DNA of 32,060 nucleotides, taken from NCBI RefSeq assembly GCF_004331385.1, contig NZ_SJON01000025.1:1-32060 (forward strand), read 5' to 3'. The notes under the pieces are model-generated. The model saw only the letters and a program-made list of their open reading frames with translations. It had not been told where the DNA came from and made no database searches. Below, piece after piece: positions 19,352-29,306 of this stretch. Position 1 is the stretch's first letter; the number at the start of each line of letters is the position of its first letter. The DNA comes from Enterobacter quasihormaechei (GTDB lineage Bacteria; Pseudomonadota; Gammaproteobacteria; Enterobacterales; Enterobacteriaceae). The position numbers and the translations under genes are program-made.

Positions 19352-19381
19352 AAAAAGGCCGCCATCAGGCAGCCTTTTTTA
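19352..19381. terminator. Bidirectional terminator between yoaJ and yeaQ
   Basis: AAAAAGGC (19352-19359) pairs with GCCTTTTT (19372-19379). One mismatch and GCC/GGC pairs close an ATCA loop. A and T runs on opposite sides serve dgcP-yoaK-yoaJ and convergent yeaQ. Confidence 0.85.
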
Positions 19382-19394
19382 ACACAGTTCAGAT

Positions 19395-19643
19395 TTAGCT
19401 TTTGATTTTTCTGTAGATAAACAGAACAACCAGCGCGCCAATCACCGCGACGACAAAGCTGCCGAAGTTGAAGCCATCAACTCTGCCAAAGCCGAACAGG
19501 GTACTGATCCAGCCACCAACGACTGCACCCACAATCCCCAGAATGATCGTGACGATGAAACCGCCGCCATCTTTGCCCGGCATAATCCACTTCGCCAGGA
19601 TACCCGCAATCAGCCCAAAGATAATCCAGGATAAAATTCCCAT
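19395..19643 (-). CDS. yeaQ: GlsB/YeaQ/YmgE family membrane protein YeaQ
   Basis: YeaQ is an 82-aa inner-membrane protein of the 'transglycosylase-associated' family; its function is unknown and the name is historical. The family core is present: WIIFGLIAGILAKWIMPGKDGGG (6-28), GIVGAVVGGWIS and a final hydrophobic helix FVVAVIGALVVLFIYRKI. Three membrane segments are visible. GAGAGGAAAG precedes the ATG. Members are often sigma-S or envelope-stress induced. A CTATCCT -10-like element (19692-19698) and a perfect CRP site lie upstream. Confidence 0.94.
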   Translation of the reverse strand: MGILSWIIFGLIAGILAKWIMPGKDGGGFIVTIILGIVGAVVGGWISTLFGFGRVDGFNFGSFVVAVIGALVVLFIYRKIKS

Positions 19644-19721
19644 AGCTTTCCTCTCCGTATGGTTTTTGTCATTAAATCAACGACACAGAAAAGGATAGCA
19701 CAGGATTTGAGAAAGGAAATT

Positions 19722-19737
19722 TGTGATAAGAATCACA
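19722..19737. promoter_or_regulatory. CRP site between yeaQ and ryhB-2
   Basis: TGTGATAAGAATCACA is a perfect match to both CRP half-sites. Its centre, 19729.5, lies about 42-45 bp upstream of the start expected from a yeaQ -10 (TATCCT, minus strand, 19692-19697) and about 112 bp upstream of ryhB-2. Class II control of yeaQ is the simpler reading. Confidence 0.65.
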
Positions 19738-19808
19738 CGGTTCGTTTGAGTAAAATCTGAACAGTAAAAATTTGCCGTTCCACATGAATCGTGGGGTTGC
19801 ATCTTTTG

Positions 19809-19831
19809 TTGAGAAAGATTATCTTTCTCAA
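19809..19831. promoter_or_regulatory. Fur box in the ryhB-2 promoter
   Basis: A perfect palindrome of two 11-bp arms around one T (TTGAGAAAGAT, 19809-19819; ATCTTTCTCAA, 19821-19831). Positions 19811-19829 match the 19-bp Fur consensus at 14 of 19 positions. It overlaps the promoter of the sRNA (-10-like AATACT, 19830-19835), so Fur with iron should block transcription. Confidence 0.85.
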
Positions 19832-19841
19832 TACTGAATAG

Positions 19842-19926
19842 TTGAGCAAATCACTCAGGTATTCAGTACGACATTGCTCACATTGCTTCCAGTATTTCTT
19901 GCCCACTTTTTAGTGGGCTTTTTTTT
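19842..19926 (+). ncRNA. ryhB-2: Iron-responsive small RNA RyhB-2 (IsrE/RfrB type)
   Basis: RyhB is the Hfq-dependent sRNA that represses mRNAs for iron-using proteins when iron is scarce. A 29-nt block at 19868-19896, including GCTCACATTGCTTCC, is identical to the E. coli RyhB pairing core as I know it. A Rho-independent terminator follows (GCCCAC 19901-19906, GTGGGC 19913-19918, then eight T). The Fur box and promoter are immediately upstream. E. coli's only ryhB lies at yhhX; a second copy next to yeaQ is the position of Salmonella RyhB-2/IsrE, so this is the paralogue. The 5' end is inferred from the promoter and may be off by several bases. Confidence 0.92.
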
Positions 19927-20011
19927 GCCTAAACCCACCAAAATCTGGCGTTTTATCGCAGGTGGCGAAACGCTATTCTCTGTGGCTACTGAACAGCAAT
20001 GAATTGATAAC

Positions 20012-20104
20012 ATGAACGTATCGAGCAAATTTGTCATCTGCCTGAATCTTGTCTCTGCCAGTACGCTACTGTTACTGCTCTCCACACGGTTTGAGTGGTT
20101 CTGA
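20012..20104 (+). CDS. Possible 30-aa membrane peptide
   Basis: In the 289-bp gap between ryhB-2 and the EAL gene an ATG opens a 30-codon frame. It has a short polar start, a hydrophobic stretch (FVICLNLVSASTLLLLLS) and a TRFEWF end, which fits a single-span small membrane protein. No clear ribosome-binding site precedes it, and I do not recognise a family. A TATTCT -10-like element lies at 19974-19979. It could be chance. Confidence 0.25.
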   Translation: MNVSSKFVICLNLVSASTLLLLLSTRFEWF

Positions 20105-20152
20105 ATGGAATGTAGCCTGTACGGCGATACCGTGCTGGCTCTTCTCTCATAC

Positions 20153-20180
20153 TTGTAGCTTTTATGACCTGTGTTAAGAT
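20153..20180 (+). promoter_or_regulatory. Predicted promoter of the EAL gene
   Basis: TTGTAG (20153-20158) and TAAGAT (20175-20180) are separated by 16 bp; both are 4 of 6. The transcript would start near 20188, which favours the ATG at 20216 over the in-frame GTG at 20171. Confidence 0.4.
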
Positions 20181-20215
20181 CCCTGCACCTCAGGACGTGG
20201 CGGGACAGCAGGAAT

Positions 20216-21715
20216 ATGAAGAAGGCCATTAGCGTTGCTATCATCTCAACCTTTCTGGTCGTCCTGTCGCTGTATGCTGTTAACGCCATCATCGTTGAAC
20301 AGCAAAAGGACCGGCAGAGGGAGATCTCCCACACGCTGTTACGCTATTCCGAAGACTTGACGCAAATTATCGCCAGCACGCTTAAAACGACTTCCGCGAA
20401 GGGATGCGATAGCGCGAGTCTGAACGACTATCGTAAATTAAAGATGCAGAGTCTCTATTTCGCCGATGTGGGGTTTATTGAAAATGAGAAAATCACCTGC
20501 ACCGCATTTTGGGGCAAGCTGGCAAATCCCATCGCCCTTCCCTCTGAGCTTCATGACACTCTGAACGGATTCAGCCTGGCGCAATTTTCACAGAAAAATT
20601 TCTTTGTGGGCAATGCGACAATTTATAACCATCTTATTATCTTCACGTCACGTTCAGCCTACGATAAATTTTCTCCCGTTACCGCCAACTATTCACTTCG
20701 TTCTTCCACGAAAGATTTCGACCGGACCTTTTTCACCGTTACGTCTCCTACAGATAACCTTAGCCGCTTATCGTCTCTGCTATTCACGCAGACCGTGACG
20801 CAGTGCAGCACCCGCTGGGATTTGTGCGTTACCGTTACCCATCACAATGCCGGACTGGCATCGCTGTCCCGCATAGTGATGGTGCTCCTGTGCCTGTTTT
20901 TATACTTTATCTGGGTATCGCTGACGCTGTTTTCTCTGCGACTTTATGAAGACCGGCTTTCTCTGGAGCGTACGCTGGTCAAAGCGGTGAAAGCGAATAC
21001 CATCAGCGTACACTTTCAGCCCATTATTCGGGTAGCTGATAAAAAAATCGTTGGGGTTGAAGTGTTATCGAGATGGCAGGATAACAATCACAAAGAGGTT
21101 TCTCCCGAGCTGTTTATCCCGTTGATTAAAAAAATTGGGCTGTATAACGTTTATTACCGGAACATGATTAAAAAATCCCTGTCGGAAATTGCCGCGCTGG
21201 CCACTGAACATCAGCTCATGATTTCACTGAACGTTGGGCGAACGGAAATTGAAGACGGCAAATTCCTGGCGGTATTACGCCATGAATGCCTACAGCACGC
21301 GCTTCCCTTATCGTTAATAAAGGTCGAATTATCCGAGAATGGCGTATCCACCTCGGCCATCCTTGAAGAGTTTTGTGAGGAGCTTAAATCGGCAGGCGTC
21401 AAAATTTCCATAGACGATTTTGGCGTGCAAAATTCTAATCTGGCCAGGCTGTCAAACCTCAAGTATGACGAAATCAAAGTGGATAAGTCGTTAGTGGATG
21501 GCATTAACGAGCATTATAAACAGGATATTCTGGCGATCTTTTGCGACGCGCTCGCTAAGCTGCACAAAACCCTCGTGTTTGAGGGCGTCGAAAGCGAAAC
21601 GCAATATCAGTTCATCGCCCAGAGATATCCTGATGCCCTCGTGCAAGGCTGGTACTTTTCAAAATCGTTAACCCGGCGCGACCTGGCCAGCCTGCTGGCA
21701 GACTCAACGCGATGA
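20216..21715 (+). CDS. Membrane EAL-domain c-di-GMP phosphodiesterase with CSS-like periplasmic domain
   Basis: This 499-aa inner-membrane protein should hydrolyse c-di-GMP. A first membrane helix (about 5-27), a periplasmic domain (28-218), a second helix (about 219-243) and a cytoplasmic EAL domain (about 255-495) give the PdeB/C/D/G/N architecture. In place of the CSS motif there is GCDSAS with C64, plus C95 in ITCTAFWG, and a second cysteine pair C197/C204. In E. coli relatives a disulfide in this domain controls activity and stability. EAL catalytic residues look present: E282 (EVLSRW), N339, E371, D400-D401 (SIDDFG), K421 and E456 (FEGVE). AGGA lies only 2 nt before the ATG, so initiation may be weak. 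Confidence 0.88.
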   Translation: MKKAISVAIISTFLVVLSLYAVNAIIVEQQKDRQREISHTLLRYSEDLTQIIASTLKTTSAKGCDSASLNDYRKLKMQSLYFADVGFIENEKITCTAFWGKLANPIALPSELHDTLNGFSLAQFSQKNFFVGNATIYNHLIIFTSRSAYDKFSPVTANYSLRSSTKDFDRTFFTVTSPTDNLSRLSSLLFTQTVTQCSTRWDLCVTVTHHNAGLASLSRIVMVLLCLFLYFIWVSLTLFSLRLYEDRLSLERTLVKAVKANTISVHFQPIIRVADKKIVGVEVLSRWQDNNHKEVSPELFIPLIKKIGLYNVYYRNMIKKSLSEIAALATEHQLMISLNVGRTEIEDGKFLAVLRHECLQHALPLSLIKVELSENGVSTSAILEEFCEELKSAGVKISIDDFGVQNSNLARLSNLKYDEIKVDKSLVDGINEHYKQDILAIFCDALAKLHKTLVFEGVESETQYQFIAQRYPDALVQGWYFSKSLTRRDLASLLADSTR

Positions 21716-21719
21716 AGCG

Positions 21720-21965
21720 TTATTCATTGCCCCATTGATTCAGAAAGTTTGCGATATCGTCAATGCGCGCTTCATCAATATCCGCCTCGACAGCCATCTC
21801 CCGCTGCGCTTCTTCACTGATTTCCTCATTGTGGTATAAGCGAGTGAGCAGCAGCTGGAAATAGCGTGCCAGCGGCGTACGCTCTGCCTCTTCGACCGGT
21901 TTCGCCGTTTCAGTCGCATACTCATCGACGATGTCATAATACTTGAGCGGGATATCATGGTTCAT
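21720..21965 (-). CDS. ymjA: DUF2543 family protein YmjA
   Basis: YmjA is an 81-aa acidic cytoplasmic protein of unknown function. It closely matches the E. coli protein: [39 protein letters not shown] and a FLNQWGNE ending. The start at 21965 gives the family N-terminus; an in-frame ATG at 21989 would overlap the icd terminator T-run. It follows icd on the same strand and converges on the EAL gene, with only 4 bp between the stops. In E. coli ymjA is not next to icd. Confidence 0.93.
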   Translation of the reverse strand: MNHDIPLKYYDIVDEYATETAKPVEEAERTPLARYFQLLLTRLYHNEEISEEAQREMAVEADIDEARIDDIANFLNQWGNE

Positions 21966-21987
21966 AGCGTTTTTCCGTCTTTTGTGC

Positions 21988-22017
21988 ATAAAAAACGGGA
22001 ACCCTCAGGCTCCCGTT
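21988..22017 (-). terminator. icd terminator
   Basis: Read on the minus strand, AACGGGA (complement of 22011-22017) pairs with TCCCGTT (complement of 21994-22000), followed by TTTTT. It lies about 23 bp after the icd stop. Confidence 0.88.
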
Positions 22018-22039
22018 GTCATTTAACCCAGCGAGTGGA

Positions 22040-23290
22040 TTACATGTTCGCGATAATCGCGTCGCCAAACTCTGAGCATTTCAGAAGTTTAGCGCCTTCC
22101 ATCAGACGTTCAAAGTCATAGGTGACGGTTTTCGCGTTAATCGCGCCTTCCATACCCTTAACAATCAGGTCTGCGGCTTCGAACCATTCCATATGACGCA
22201 GCATCATCTCTGCGGACAGAATGATAGAGCCTGGGTTGACTTTGTCCTGGCCCGCGTATTTCGGTGCAGTACCGTGAGTGGCTTCGAACAGAGCGCACTC
22301 GTCACCGATGTTCGCGCCCGGCGCGATACCGATACCGCCAACCTGAGCTGCCAGCGCATCAGAGATGTAGTCACCGTTCAGGTTCATACAGGCGATCACA
22401 TCATACTCAGCAGGACGCAGCAGGATCTGTTGCAGGAACGCATCGGCGATCACATCTTTAATGACGATCTCTTTACCGGTGTTCGGGTTCTTAATCTTCT
22501 GCCATGGGCCGCCGTCGATCAGCTCACCGCCGAACTCTTCGGTCGCCAGCTGGTAGCCCCAGTCTTTGAACGCGCCTTCGGTGAACTTCATGATGTTGCC
22601 TTTGTGCACCAGGGTCACAGAGTCACGGTCGTTGGTGATAGCGTATTCGATAGCTGCACGCACCAGACGCTTGGTCCCTTCTTCGGAGCACGGCTTAATG
22701 CCGATACCGCAATGCTCTGGGAAGCGAATTTTCTTCACACCCATCTCTTCGCGCAGGAATTTGATCACTTTTTCTGCATCAGCAGAATCCGCTTTCCATT
22801 CGATACCGGCGTAAATGTCTTCTGAGTTTTCACGGAAGATAACCATGTCGGTCAGTTCCGGGTGCTTAACCGGGCTTGGGGTGCCCTGGTAGTAACGTAC
22901 CGGACGCAGACACACATACAGATCCAGTTCCTGACGCAGCGCCACGTTCAGGGAGCGAATGCCGCCGCCAACTGGCGTGGTCAGAGGGCCTTTGATAGCA
23001 ACGCGATAGTCGCGGATCAGGTCCAGCGTTTCGGCTGGCAGCCAGACGTCCTGGCCATAAACTTGAGTGGATTTTTCACCGGTGTAAATTTCCATCCAGG
23101 AAATTTTACGCTCGCCTTTGTAGGCTTTCTCAACAGCGGCATCAACCACTTTCAGCATTGCCGGGGTAACGTCTACGCCGATACCATCACCTTCGATGAA
23201 CGGGATAATCGGGTTGTGAGGAACGTTAATCTTGCCGTTTTGCAGGGTGATCTTTTTACCTTCCGCCGGAACAACTACTTTGCTTTCCAT
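22040..23290 (-). CDS. icd: NADP-dependent isocitrate dehydrogenase
   Basis: Icd converts isocitrate to 2-oxoglutarate, CO2 and NADPH in the citric acid cycle. The 416-aa protein is the E. coli length. It has the substrate loop [13 protein letters not shown] with S113, the serine phosphorylated by AceK to divert carbon to the glyoxylate shunt. The later motif [19 protein letters not shown] and the family ending KCSEFGDAI are present. GGAGAGG precedes the ATG. The 3' end of icd is the attachment site of e14 and other prophages in E. coli; here it is intact with no integrase beside it. Confidence 0.98.
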   Translation of the reverse strand: MESKVVVPAEGKKITLQNGKINVPHNPIIPFIEGDGIGVDVTPAMLKVVDAAVEKAYKGERKISWMEIYTGEKSTQVYGQDVWLPAETLDLIRDYRVAIKGPLTTPVGGGIRSLNVALRQELDLYVCLRPVRYYQGTPSPVKHPELTDMVIFRENSEDIYAGIEWKADSADAEKVIKFLREEMGVKKIRFPEHCGIGIKPCSEEGTKRLVRAAIEYAITNDRDSVTLVHKGNIMKFTEGAFKDWGYQLATEEFGGELIDGGPWQKIKNPNTGKEIVIKDVIADAFLQQILLRPAEYDVIACMNLNGDYISDALAAQVGGIGIAPGANIGDECALFEATHGTAPKYAGQDKVNPGSIILSAEMMLRHMEWFEAADLIVKGMEGAINAKTVTYDFERLMEGAKLLKCSEFGDAIIANM

Positions 23291-23380
23291 TAACCTCTCC
23301 TTCGAGCGCTTCTGGTTGTTACTGATCTTATGTTAATAAATTGTAATGAGCCTTCCGATAGTACCTGATTGTCCGACGCC

Positions 23381-23409
23381 ATGAAAGGTCTTCGTTATTA
23401 GGCTATAAT
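23381..23409 (+). promoter_or_regulatory. rluE promoter
   Basis: A perfect TATAAT at 23404-23409 with ATGAAA (4 of 6) 17 bp upstream. The transcript would start near 23416. The -10 contains the ATG at 23408, which is the first in-frame start of rluE, so that codon cannot be on this transcript. Confidence 0.65.
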
Positions 23410-23437
23410 GCGGCAATTGATAAAGCCTGAAAATACC

Positions 23438-24070
23438 ATGAAGAAAACTTCTTTTAGAAAACACCGGGTTGAGCGATTCAGCTCACAACAAGCGACCAGA
23501 AGAACGCCAGAAACCCAGCCGACGCGGGTCATACTGTTCAATAAACCCTACGATGTTTTGCCGCAGTTTACCGATGAAGCCGGGCGCAGCACGCTGAAGG
23601 ATTTTATACCCGTACAGGGTGTCTACGCGGCCGGGCGACTGGATCGCGACAGCGAAGGGCTGCTGGTGCTCACCAACGACGGCGTACTACAGGCCAGGCT
23701 CACTCAGCCGGGAAAACGTACCGGAAAAATTTACTACGTGCAGGTTGAAGGCGAGCCGGACGACGCCTCGCTGGCAAAGCTGCGCAACGGCGTGACGTTA
23801 AACGACGGTCCCACCCTGCCTGCGGGTATTGAGCGCGTGAATGAGCCCGAGTGGCTGTGGCCGCGCAATCCGCCGATTCGTGAGCGCAAATCCATTCCCA
23901 CCAGCTGGCTTAAAATTACCCTTTATGAAGGCCGCAACCGACAGGTCAGGCGCATGACTGCGCACGTGGGCTTCCCTACCCTGCGACTCATTCGCTACGC
24001 GATGGGGAGCTACACGCTGGACGCACTGGCAAACGGGGAATGGCGTGACGTTACCCCCAAGGAGAACTGA
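23438..24070 (+). CDS. rluE: 23S rRNA pseudouridine(2457) synthase RluE
   Basis: RluE isomerises U2457 of 23S rRNA to pseudouridine. Taken from the ATG at 23438 it has 210 aa, with a basic disordered N-terminus and the RsuA/RluE catalytic motif [17 protein letters not shown] (catalytic D69). The KIYYVQVEG and [24 protein letters not shown] blocks follow. Databases often start the E. coli protein ten codons upstream, here 23408, but that ATG lies in the TATAAT of the promoter. Neither start has a good ribosome-binding site. The TGA overlaps the nudJ ATG by one base. Confidence 0.93.
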   Translation: MKKTSFRKHRVERFSSQQATRRTPETQPTRVILFNKPYDVLPQFTDEAGRSTLKDFIPVQGVYAAGRLDRDSEGLLVLTNDGVLQARLTQPGKRTGKIYYVQVEGEPDDASLAKLRNGVTLNDGPTLPAGIERVNEPEWLWPRNPPIRERKSIPTSWLKITLYEGRNRQVRRMTAHVGFPTLRLIRYAMGSYTLDALANGEWRDVTPKEN

Positions 24071-24543
24071 TGTTTAAACCTCATGTTACGGTCGCCTGCG
24101 TGGTCCACGCGCAGGGCAAATTCCTGGTGGTGGAAGAGACCATCAACGGCAAAGCGCTGTGGAATCAGCCAGCCGGGCACCTTGAAGCCAATGAAACCTT
24201 GCTCCAGGCGGCAAAGCGCGAGCTGTGGGAGGAGACGGGTATACGTGCCGAACCGCAGCACTTTATCCGCATGCATCAGTGGATAGCGCCAGACCACACG
24301 CCTTTCCTGCGCTTTTTATTCGCCGTTGAGCTTAACGAAACGTGCGCCACTGAACCGCACGACGACGATATCGATCGCTGTCTGTGGGTGACTGCCGAGG
24401 AGATCCTGACCGCGCCAAACCTGCGCTCGCCGCTGGTTGCCGAAAGCATCCGCTGCTGGCAGTCTGCGGGCCGTCTGCCGCTGGATGTCATCGGAGAGTT
24501 TAACTGGCCGTTTACAGAGGGTGTCAATGGTGGGGGGGCGTGA
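24070..24543 (+). CDS. nudJ: Nudix phosphatase NudJ (thiamine pyrimidine pyrophosphate hydrolase)
   Basis: NudJ hydrolyses phosphates from HMP-PP, thiamine diphosphate and nucleoside di/triphosphates. The 157-aa protein carries a complete Nudix box: [16 protein letters not shown] then LWEETGI, with the metal-binding REx2EE core. GGAG (24061-24064) precedes the start, which overlaps the rluE stop as TGATG, so translation is coupled. The tail GVNGGGA is encoded by a run of seven G (24532-24538) and is unlike the E. coli C-terminus. Confidence 0.94.
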   Translation: MFKPHVTVACVVHAQGKFLVVEETINGKALWNQPAGHLEANETLLQAAKRELWEETGIRAEPQHFIRMHQWIAPDHTPFLRFLFAVELNETCATEPHDDDIDRCLWVTAEEILTAPNLRSPLVAESIRCWQSAGRLPLDVIGEFNWPFTEGVNGGGA

Positions 24544-24583
24544 TAGAATACGCCGCCTTGAAGTTCAATGTCGTGAGTATTCC

Positions 24584-25696
24584 ATGTCAGATAACAGCCA
24601 GAAAAAAGTGATCGTCGGCATGTCCGGCGGTGTCGATTCCTCCGTTTCCGCCTACCTGTTGCAGCAACAGGGCTATAAGGTGGAGGGCCTGTTCATGAAG
24701 AACTGGGAGGAAGACGATGGCGAGGAATACTGCACTGCCGCTGCGGATCTCGCCGATGCGCAGGCCGTGTGCGATAAGCTCGGCATCGAACTGCACACCG
24801 TTAACTTTGCCGCAGAATACTGGGACAACGTCTTTGAGCTTTTCCTTGAAGAGTACAAAGCGGGCCGCACGCCGAACCCGGATATCCTGTGCAACAAAGA
24901 GATCAAATTCAAAGCCTTCCTGGAATTCGCCGCTGAAGACCTGGGCGCGGATTACATCGCGACCGGCCACTACGTGCGTCGCGCGGACGTGAATGGCAAA
25001 AGCCAGCTGCTGCGCGGACTGGACGGCAACAAAGATCAGAGCTACTTCCTTTATACGCTGAGCCATGAACAGATTGCCCAGAGCCTGTTCCCGGTCGGCG
25101 AACTGGAAAAGCCGGAAGTGCGTAAAATTGCTGAAGAGCTGGATCTGATCACCGCGAAGAAAAAAGACTCCACCGGTATCTGCTTTATCGGCGAGCGTAA
25201 ATTCCGCGAATTCCTGGGCCGCTATCTGCCTGCACAACCGGGCAAAATTGTCACCGTTGATGGCGACGAAATCGGCCAGCATCAGGGACTGATGTACCAC
25301 ACCCTCGGCCAGCGCAAAGGTCTGGGTATTGGCGGCACCAAAGACGGCAGCGAAGATCCGTGGTACGTGGTCGACAAAGACGTCGAGAACAATATTCTGG
25401 TGGTGGCTCAGGGTCACGACCACCCGCGCCTGATGTCCGTTGGACTTATCGCGCAGCAGCTGCACTGGGTCGATCGCGAGCCGCTGAAAGGCACGCTGCG
25501 CTGCACCGTGAAAACGCGCTACCGCCAGACGGACATCCCTTGCACCGTGACCGCACTGGATGACGACCGCATTGACGTGCGTTTCGACGAGCCGGTTTCC
25601 GCCGTTACCCCTGGCCAGTCAGCTGTTTTCTACAGCGGCGACATTTGCCTCGGCGGTGGGATCATTGAACAGCGCCTGCCGCTGCCTGCTGTTTAA
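24584..25696 (+). CDS. mnmA: tRNA-specific 2-thiouridylase MnmA
   Basis: MnmA puts sulfur on the wobble uridine (s2U34) of Lys, Glu and Gln tRNAs using ATP and persulfide delivered by the Tus relay. The 370-aa protein has the PP-loop SGGVDSS (14-20) and the catalytic cysteines C103 ([12 protein letters not shown]) and C200 ([13 protein letters not shown]). The start at 24584 yields [16 protein letters not shown]; longer in-frame readings from 24437 would lie within nudJ and lack homology. A TAGAAT -10-like element (24544-24549) lies just before it, so it may have its own promoter within the rluE-purB run. Confidence 0.97.
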   Translation: MSDNSQKKVIVGMSGGVDSSVSAYLLQQQGYKVEGLFMKNWEEDDGEEYCTAAADLADAQAVCDKLGIELHTVNFAAEYWDNVFELFLEEYKAGRTPNPDILCNKEIKFKAFLEFAAEDLGADYIATGHYVRRADVNGKSQLLRGLDGNKDQSYFLYTLSHEQIAQSLFPVGELEKPEVRKIAEELDLITAKKKDSTGICFIGERKFREFLGRYLPAQPGKIVTVDGDEIGQHQGLMYHTLGQRKGLGIGGTKDGSEDPWYVVDKDVENNILVVAQGHDHPRLMSVGLIAQQLHWVDREPLKGTLRCTVKTRYRQTDIPCTVTALDDDRIDVRFDEPVSAVTPGQSAVFYSGDICLGGGIIEQRLPLPAV

Positions 25697-25723
25697 ACCG
25701 TTTGCACACATAAAGGAGACCGT

Positions 25724-27743
<2,020 letters not shown>

Positions 27744-27750
27744 TCGCCCA

Positions 27751-27780
27751 CCCCCTTTCCACCCGGAAAGGGGGCTGCTT
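27751..27780 (+). terminator. purB terminator
   Basis: CCCCCTTTCC (27751-27760) pairs perfectly with GGAAAGGGGG (27765-27774) around ACCC, followed by CTGCTTTT. Confidence 0.9.
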
Positions 27781-27828
27781 TTCAACATCGTGCCGACGTT
27801 TTCATACCCCGTTACAGGCTTCGCCGGA

Positions 27829-28221
27829 TTAAAGCCTGCTGTCAAATTGATTGTTATTTTTCGCCGTGGAATAACTTTCCGGAATATAGCGTTTCAGGCC
27901 AAACGGGCACAGCCTGAACTGGCACGGCGTCTCAACGGTGCACGGGCGATCCATCTCCTGCCGGTTCCCTGGACACGCGTTTTTCTTTTTGAAACCCATC
28001 CAACCTATTGATGTAAATGGCATTGCCTGCGCTATCCATACTCTTCGGCGTCGGTCATTAATCAGGATCCCCTGGCTTGAGGTGGTGATGATTTCACCTG
28101 CACGAACGTAATAATCCCCTTTAAGCCACAGGATGTAATTCAGGCCATAATGTGTTTCAACCTTGCAAAAGAGGGTGCCGCTTTCGGGGCTCGCAATAGT
28201 CTCAACAACCTTCCAGTCCAT
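27829..28221 (-). CDS. Unrecognised 130-aa protein between purB and phoP
   Basis: I do not recognise a family. The start at 28221 (MDWKVVET) is set by AAAGAGG 6 nt upstream; longer reading from 28284 would be unsupported. The first about 70 residues look like a compact folded domain (GTLFCKVETHYGLNYILWLKGDYYVRAGEIITTSSQGI pattern, alternating hydrophobic strands). The last 60 are basic and cysteine-rich (CPGNRQ, CTVETPCQFRLCPFG) and unlike the first part, so the C-terminus could be a frameshifted extension. It has no signal peptide and is absent between purB and phoP in E. coli. A hairpin (CAGGCTT 27815-27821, AAGCCTG 27832-27838) lies at its end. Confidence 0.6.
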   Translation of the reverse strand: MDWKVVETIASPESGTLFCKVETHYGLNYILWLKGDYYVRAGEIITTSSQGILINDRRRRVWIAQAMPFTSIGWMGFKKKNACPGNRQEMDRPCTVETPCQFRLCPFGLKRYIPESYSTAKNNNQFDSRL

Positions 28222-28454
28222 AAATGCCTCTTTACTCGATAAATTGCTGTTTAGTTGTGTAAAAATGCTGATTTGCTGGTACATATTATGCGGATCTAAT
28301 TTCGCACCATAAAATAAGCGTAGACAAAGATGGAAAGATCGAAAACATTCTTACAAAAAAAAGGGCAATATTTACAAAACTTGCCCGCAGCTTAAGTACC
28401 TCGCGGGATTTGTCCCCCCCTCAATGCCCGTTCTGGCAAAAATGCCGCGCGCCC

Positions 28455-28471
28455 TCAACAGTTAATAAACA
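28455..28471 (-). promoter_or_regulatory. PhoP-box-like direct repeat
   Basis: On the minus strand TGTTTA, TTAAC, TGTTGA matches the PhoP box ((T/G)GTTTA-N5-(T/G)GTTTA) with one mismatch in the second half, and the spacer TTAAC is the one I recall from the E. coli phoP box. It lies 164 bp before the phoP start, in reverse orientation. A lone GGTTTA half-site is at 28516-28521. The rest of the 413-bp gap (28222-28634) is AT-rich with nothing else clear. Confidence 0.4.
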
Positions 28472-28634
28472 GATGGTTGTTTTATCCGGAATGCGGAAGC
28501 TTGCGAAAACAAGTCGGTTTATATTACTCGCGCTTTTTTAGGGCATGAAAAAACCATTTAATTTCATCACGCTGGTGTCAACCTGGATAATCAGCGTTAA
28601 ACTATTCATACCATTTTTAAAGGGAGAAGTGATG

Positions 28635-29306
28635 ATGCGCGTACTGGTTGTTGAGGATAACGCATTGCTACGTCATCACCTGAAAGTTCAGCTTCAGGAG
28701 ATGGGCCATCAGGTGGACGATGCCGAAGACGCAAAAGAGGCCGATTATTATCTCAATGAACACCTGCCGGACATCGCCATCGTCGATTTAGGGCTGCCGG
28801 ATGAAGATGGATTGTCCCTTATCCGCCGCTGGCGTAGCCATGACGTTTCGCTGCCGGTGCTGGTGCTGACCGCTCGCGAAGGCTGGCAGGACAAGGTTGA
28901 AGTATTGAGCGCAGGCGCGGACGACTACGTTACCAAACCCTTCCATATTGAAGAAGTTGCCGCGCGCATGCAGGCGCTGCTGCGCCGTAACAGCGGGCTG
29001 GCGTCGCAGGTGATCTCTCTGCCGCCGTTCCAGGTGGATCTCTCCCGCCGCGAATTTTCCATTAACGATGAAGTGATCAAGCTGACCGCATTCGAATACA
29101 CCATTATGGAAACGCTGATCCGTAATAACGGTAAAGTGGTGAGCAAGGACTCCCTGATGCTACAGCTTTATCCGGATGCCGAGCTGCGCGAAAGCCATAC
29201 CATTGACGTGCTGATGGGCCGCCTGCGCAAAAAAATTCAGGCACAGTACCCGCACGACGTGATCACCACCGTGCGCGGTCAGGGCTACCTGTTCGAATTA
29301 CGCTAA
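28635..29306 (+). CDS. phoP: Response regulator PhoP
   Basis: PhoP is the OmpR-family transcription factor of the PhoPQ system that responds to low Mg2+, acid and cationic peptides. The 223-aa protein has the receiver domain (1-115) with D51 as the phosphorylated residue, T79 and K101. The C-terminal winged helix (about 125-223) has GQGYLFELR at the end. It is nearly identical to E. coli PhoP. The ATG at 28635 gives MRVLVVEDN; an adjacent in-frame ATG at 28632 adds one Met. AGGGAGAAG upstream fits either. The in-frame extension to 28545 is not needed. Its TAA is directly followed by the phoQ ATG. Confidence 0.98.
   Translation: MRVLVVEDNALLRHHLKVQLQEMGHQVDDAEDAKEADYYLNEHLPDIAIVDLGLPDEDGLSLIRRWRSHDVSLPVLVLTAREGWQDKVEVLSAGADDYVTKPFHIEEVAARMQALLRRNSGLASQVISLPPFQVDLSRREFSINDEVIKLTAFEYTIMETLIRNNGKVVSKDSLMLQLYPDAELRESHTIDVLMGRLRKKIQAQYPHDVITTVRGQGYLFELR

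Noticed and set aside
19855..20334. 159-aa minus-strand frame over ryhB-2 and the EAL 5' end
   Set aside because: It crosses the sRNA terminator and the start of a real gene, with no ribosome-binding site or recognisable domain.
22040..22200. Prophage attachment at the 3' end of icd
   Set aside because: icd is a known integration site, but here the end is intact, its terminator follows, and no integrase or duplicated icd end is present.
24532..24538. Seven-G run at the end of nudJ as a phase-variable tract
   Set aside because: It lies in the last codons after the Nudix domain, so slippage would only alter a few terminal residues. It could also be a sequencing artefact.
28545..28634. In-frame hydrophobic N-terminal extension of PhoP (30 residues)
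   Set aside because: The strong ribosome-binding site is just before 28632/28635, and PhoP homologues begin [10 protein letters not shown] membrane anchor on PhoP has no precedent in the family.
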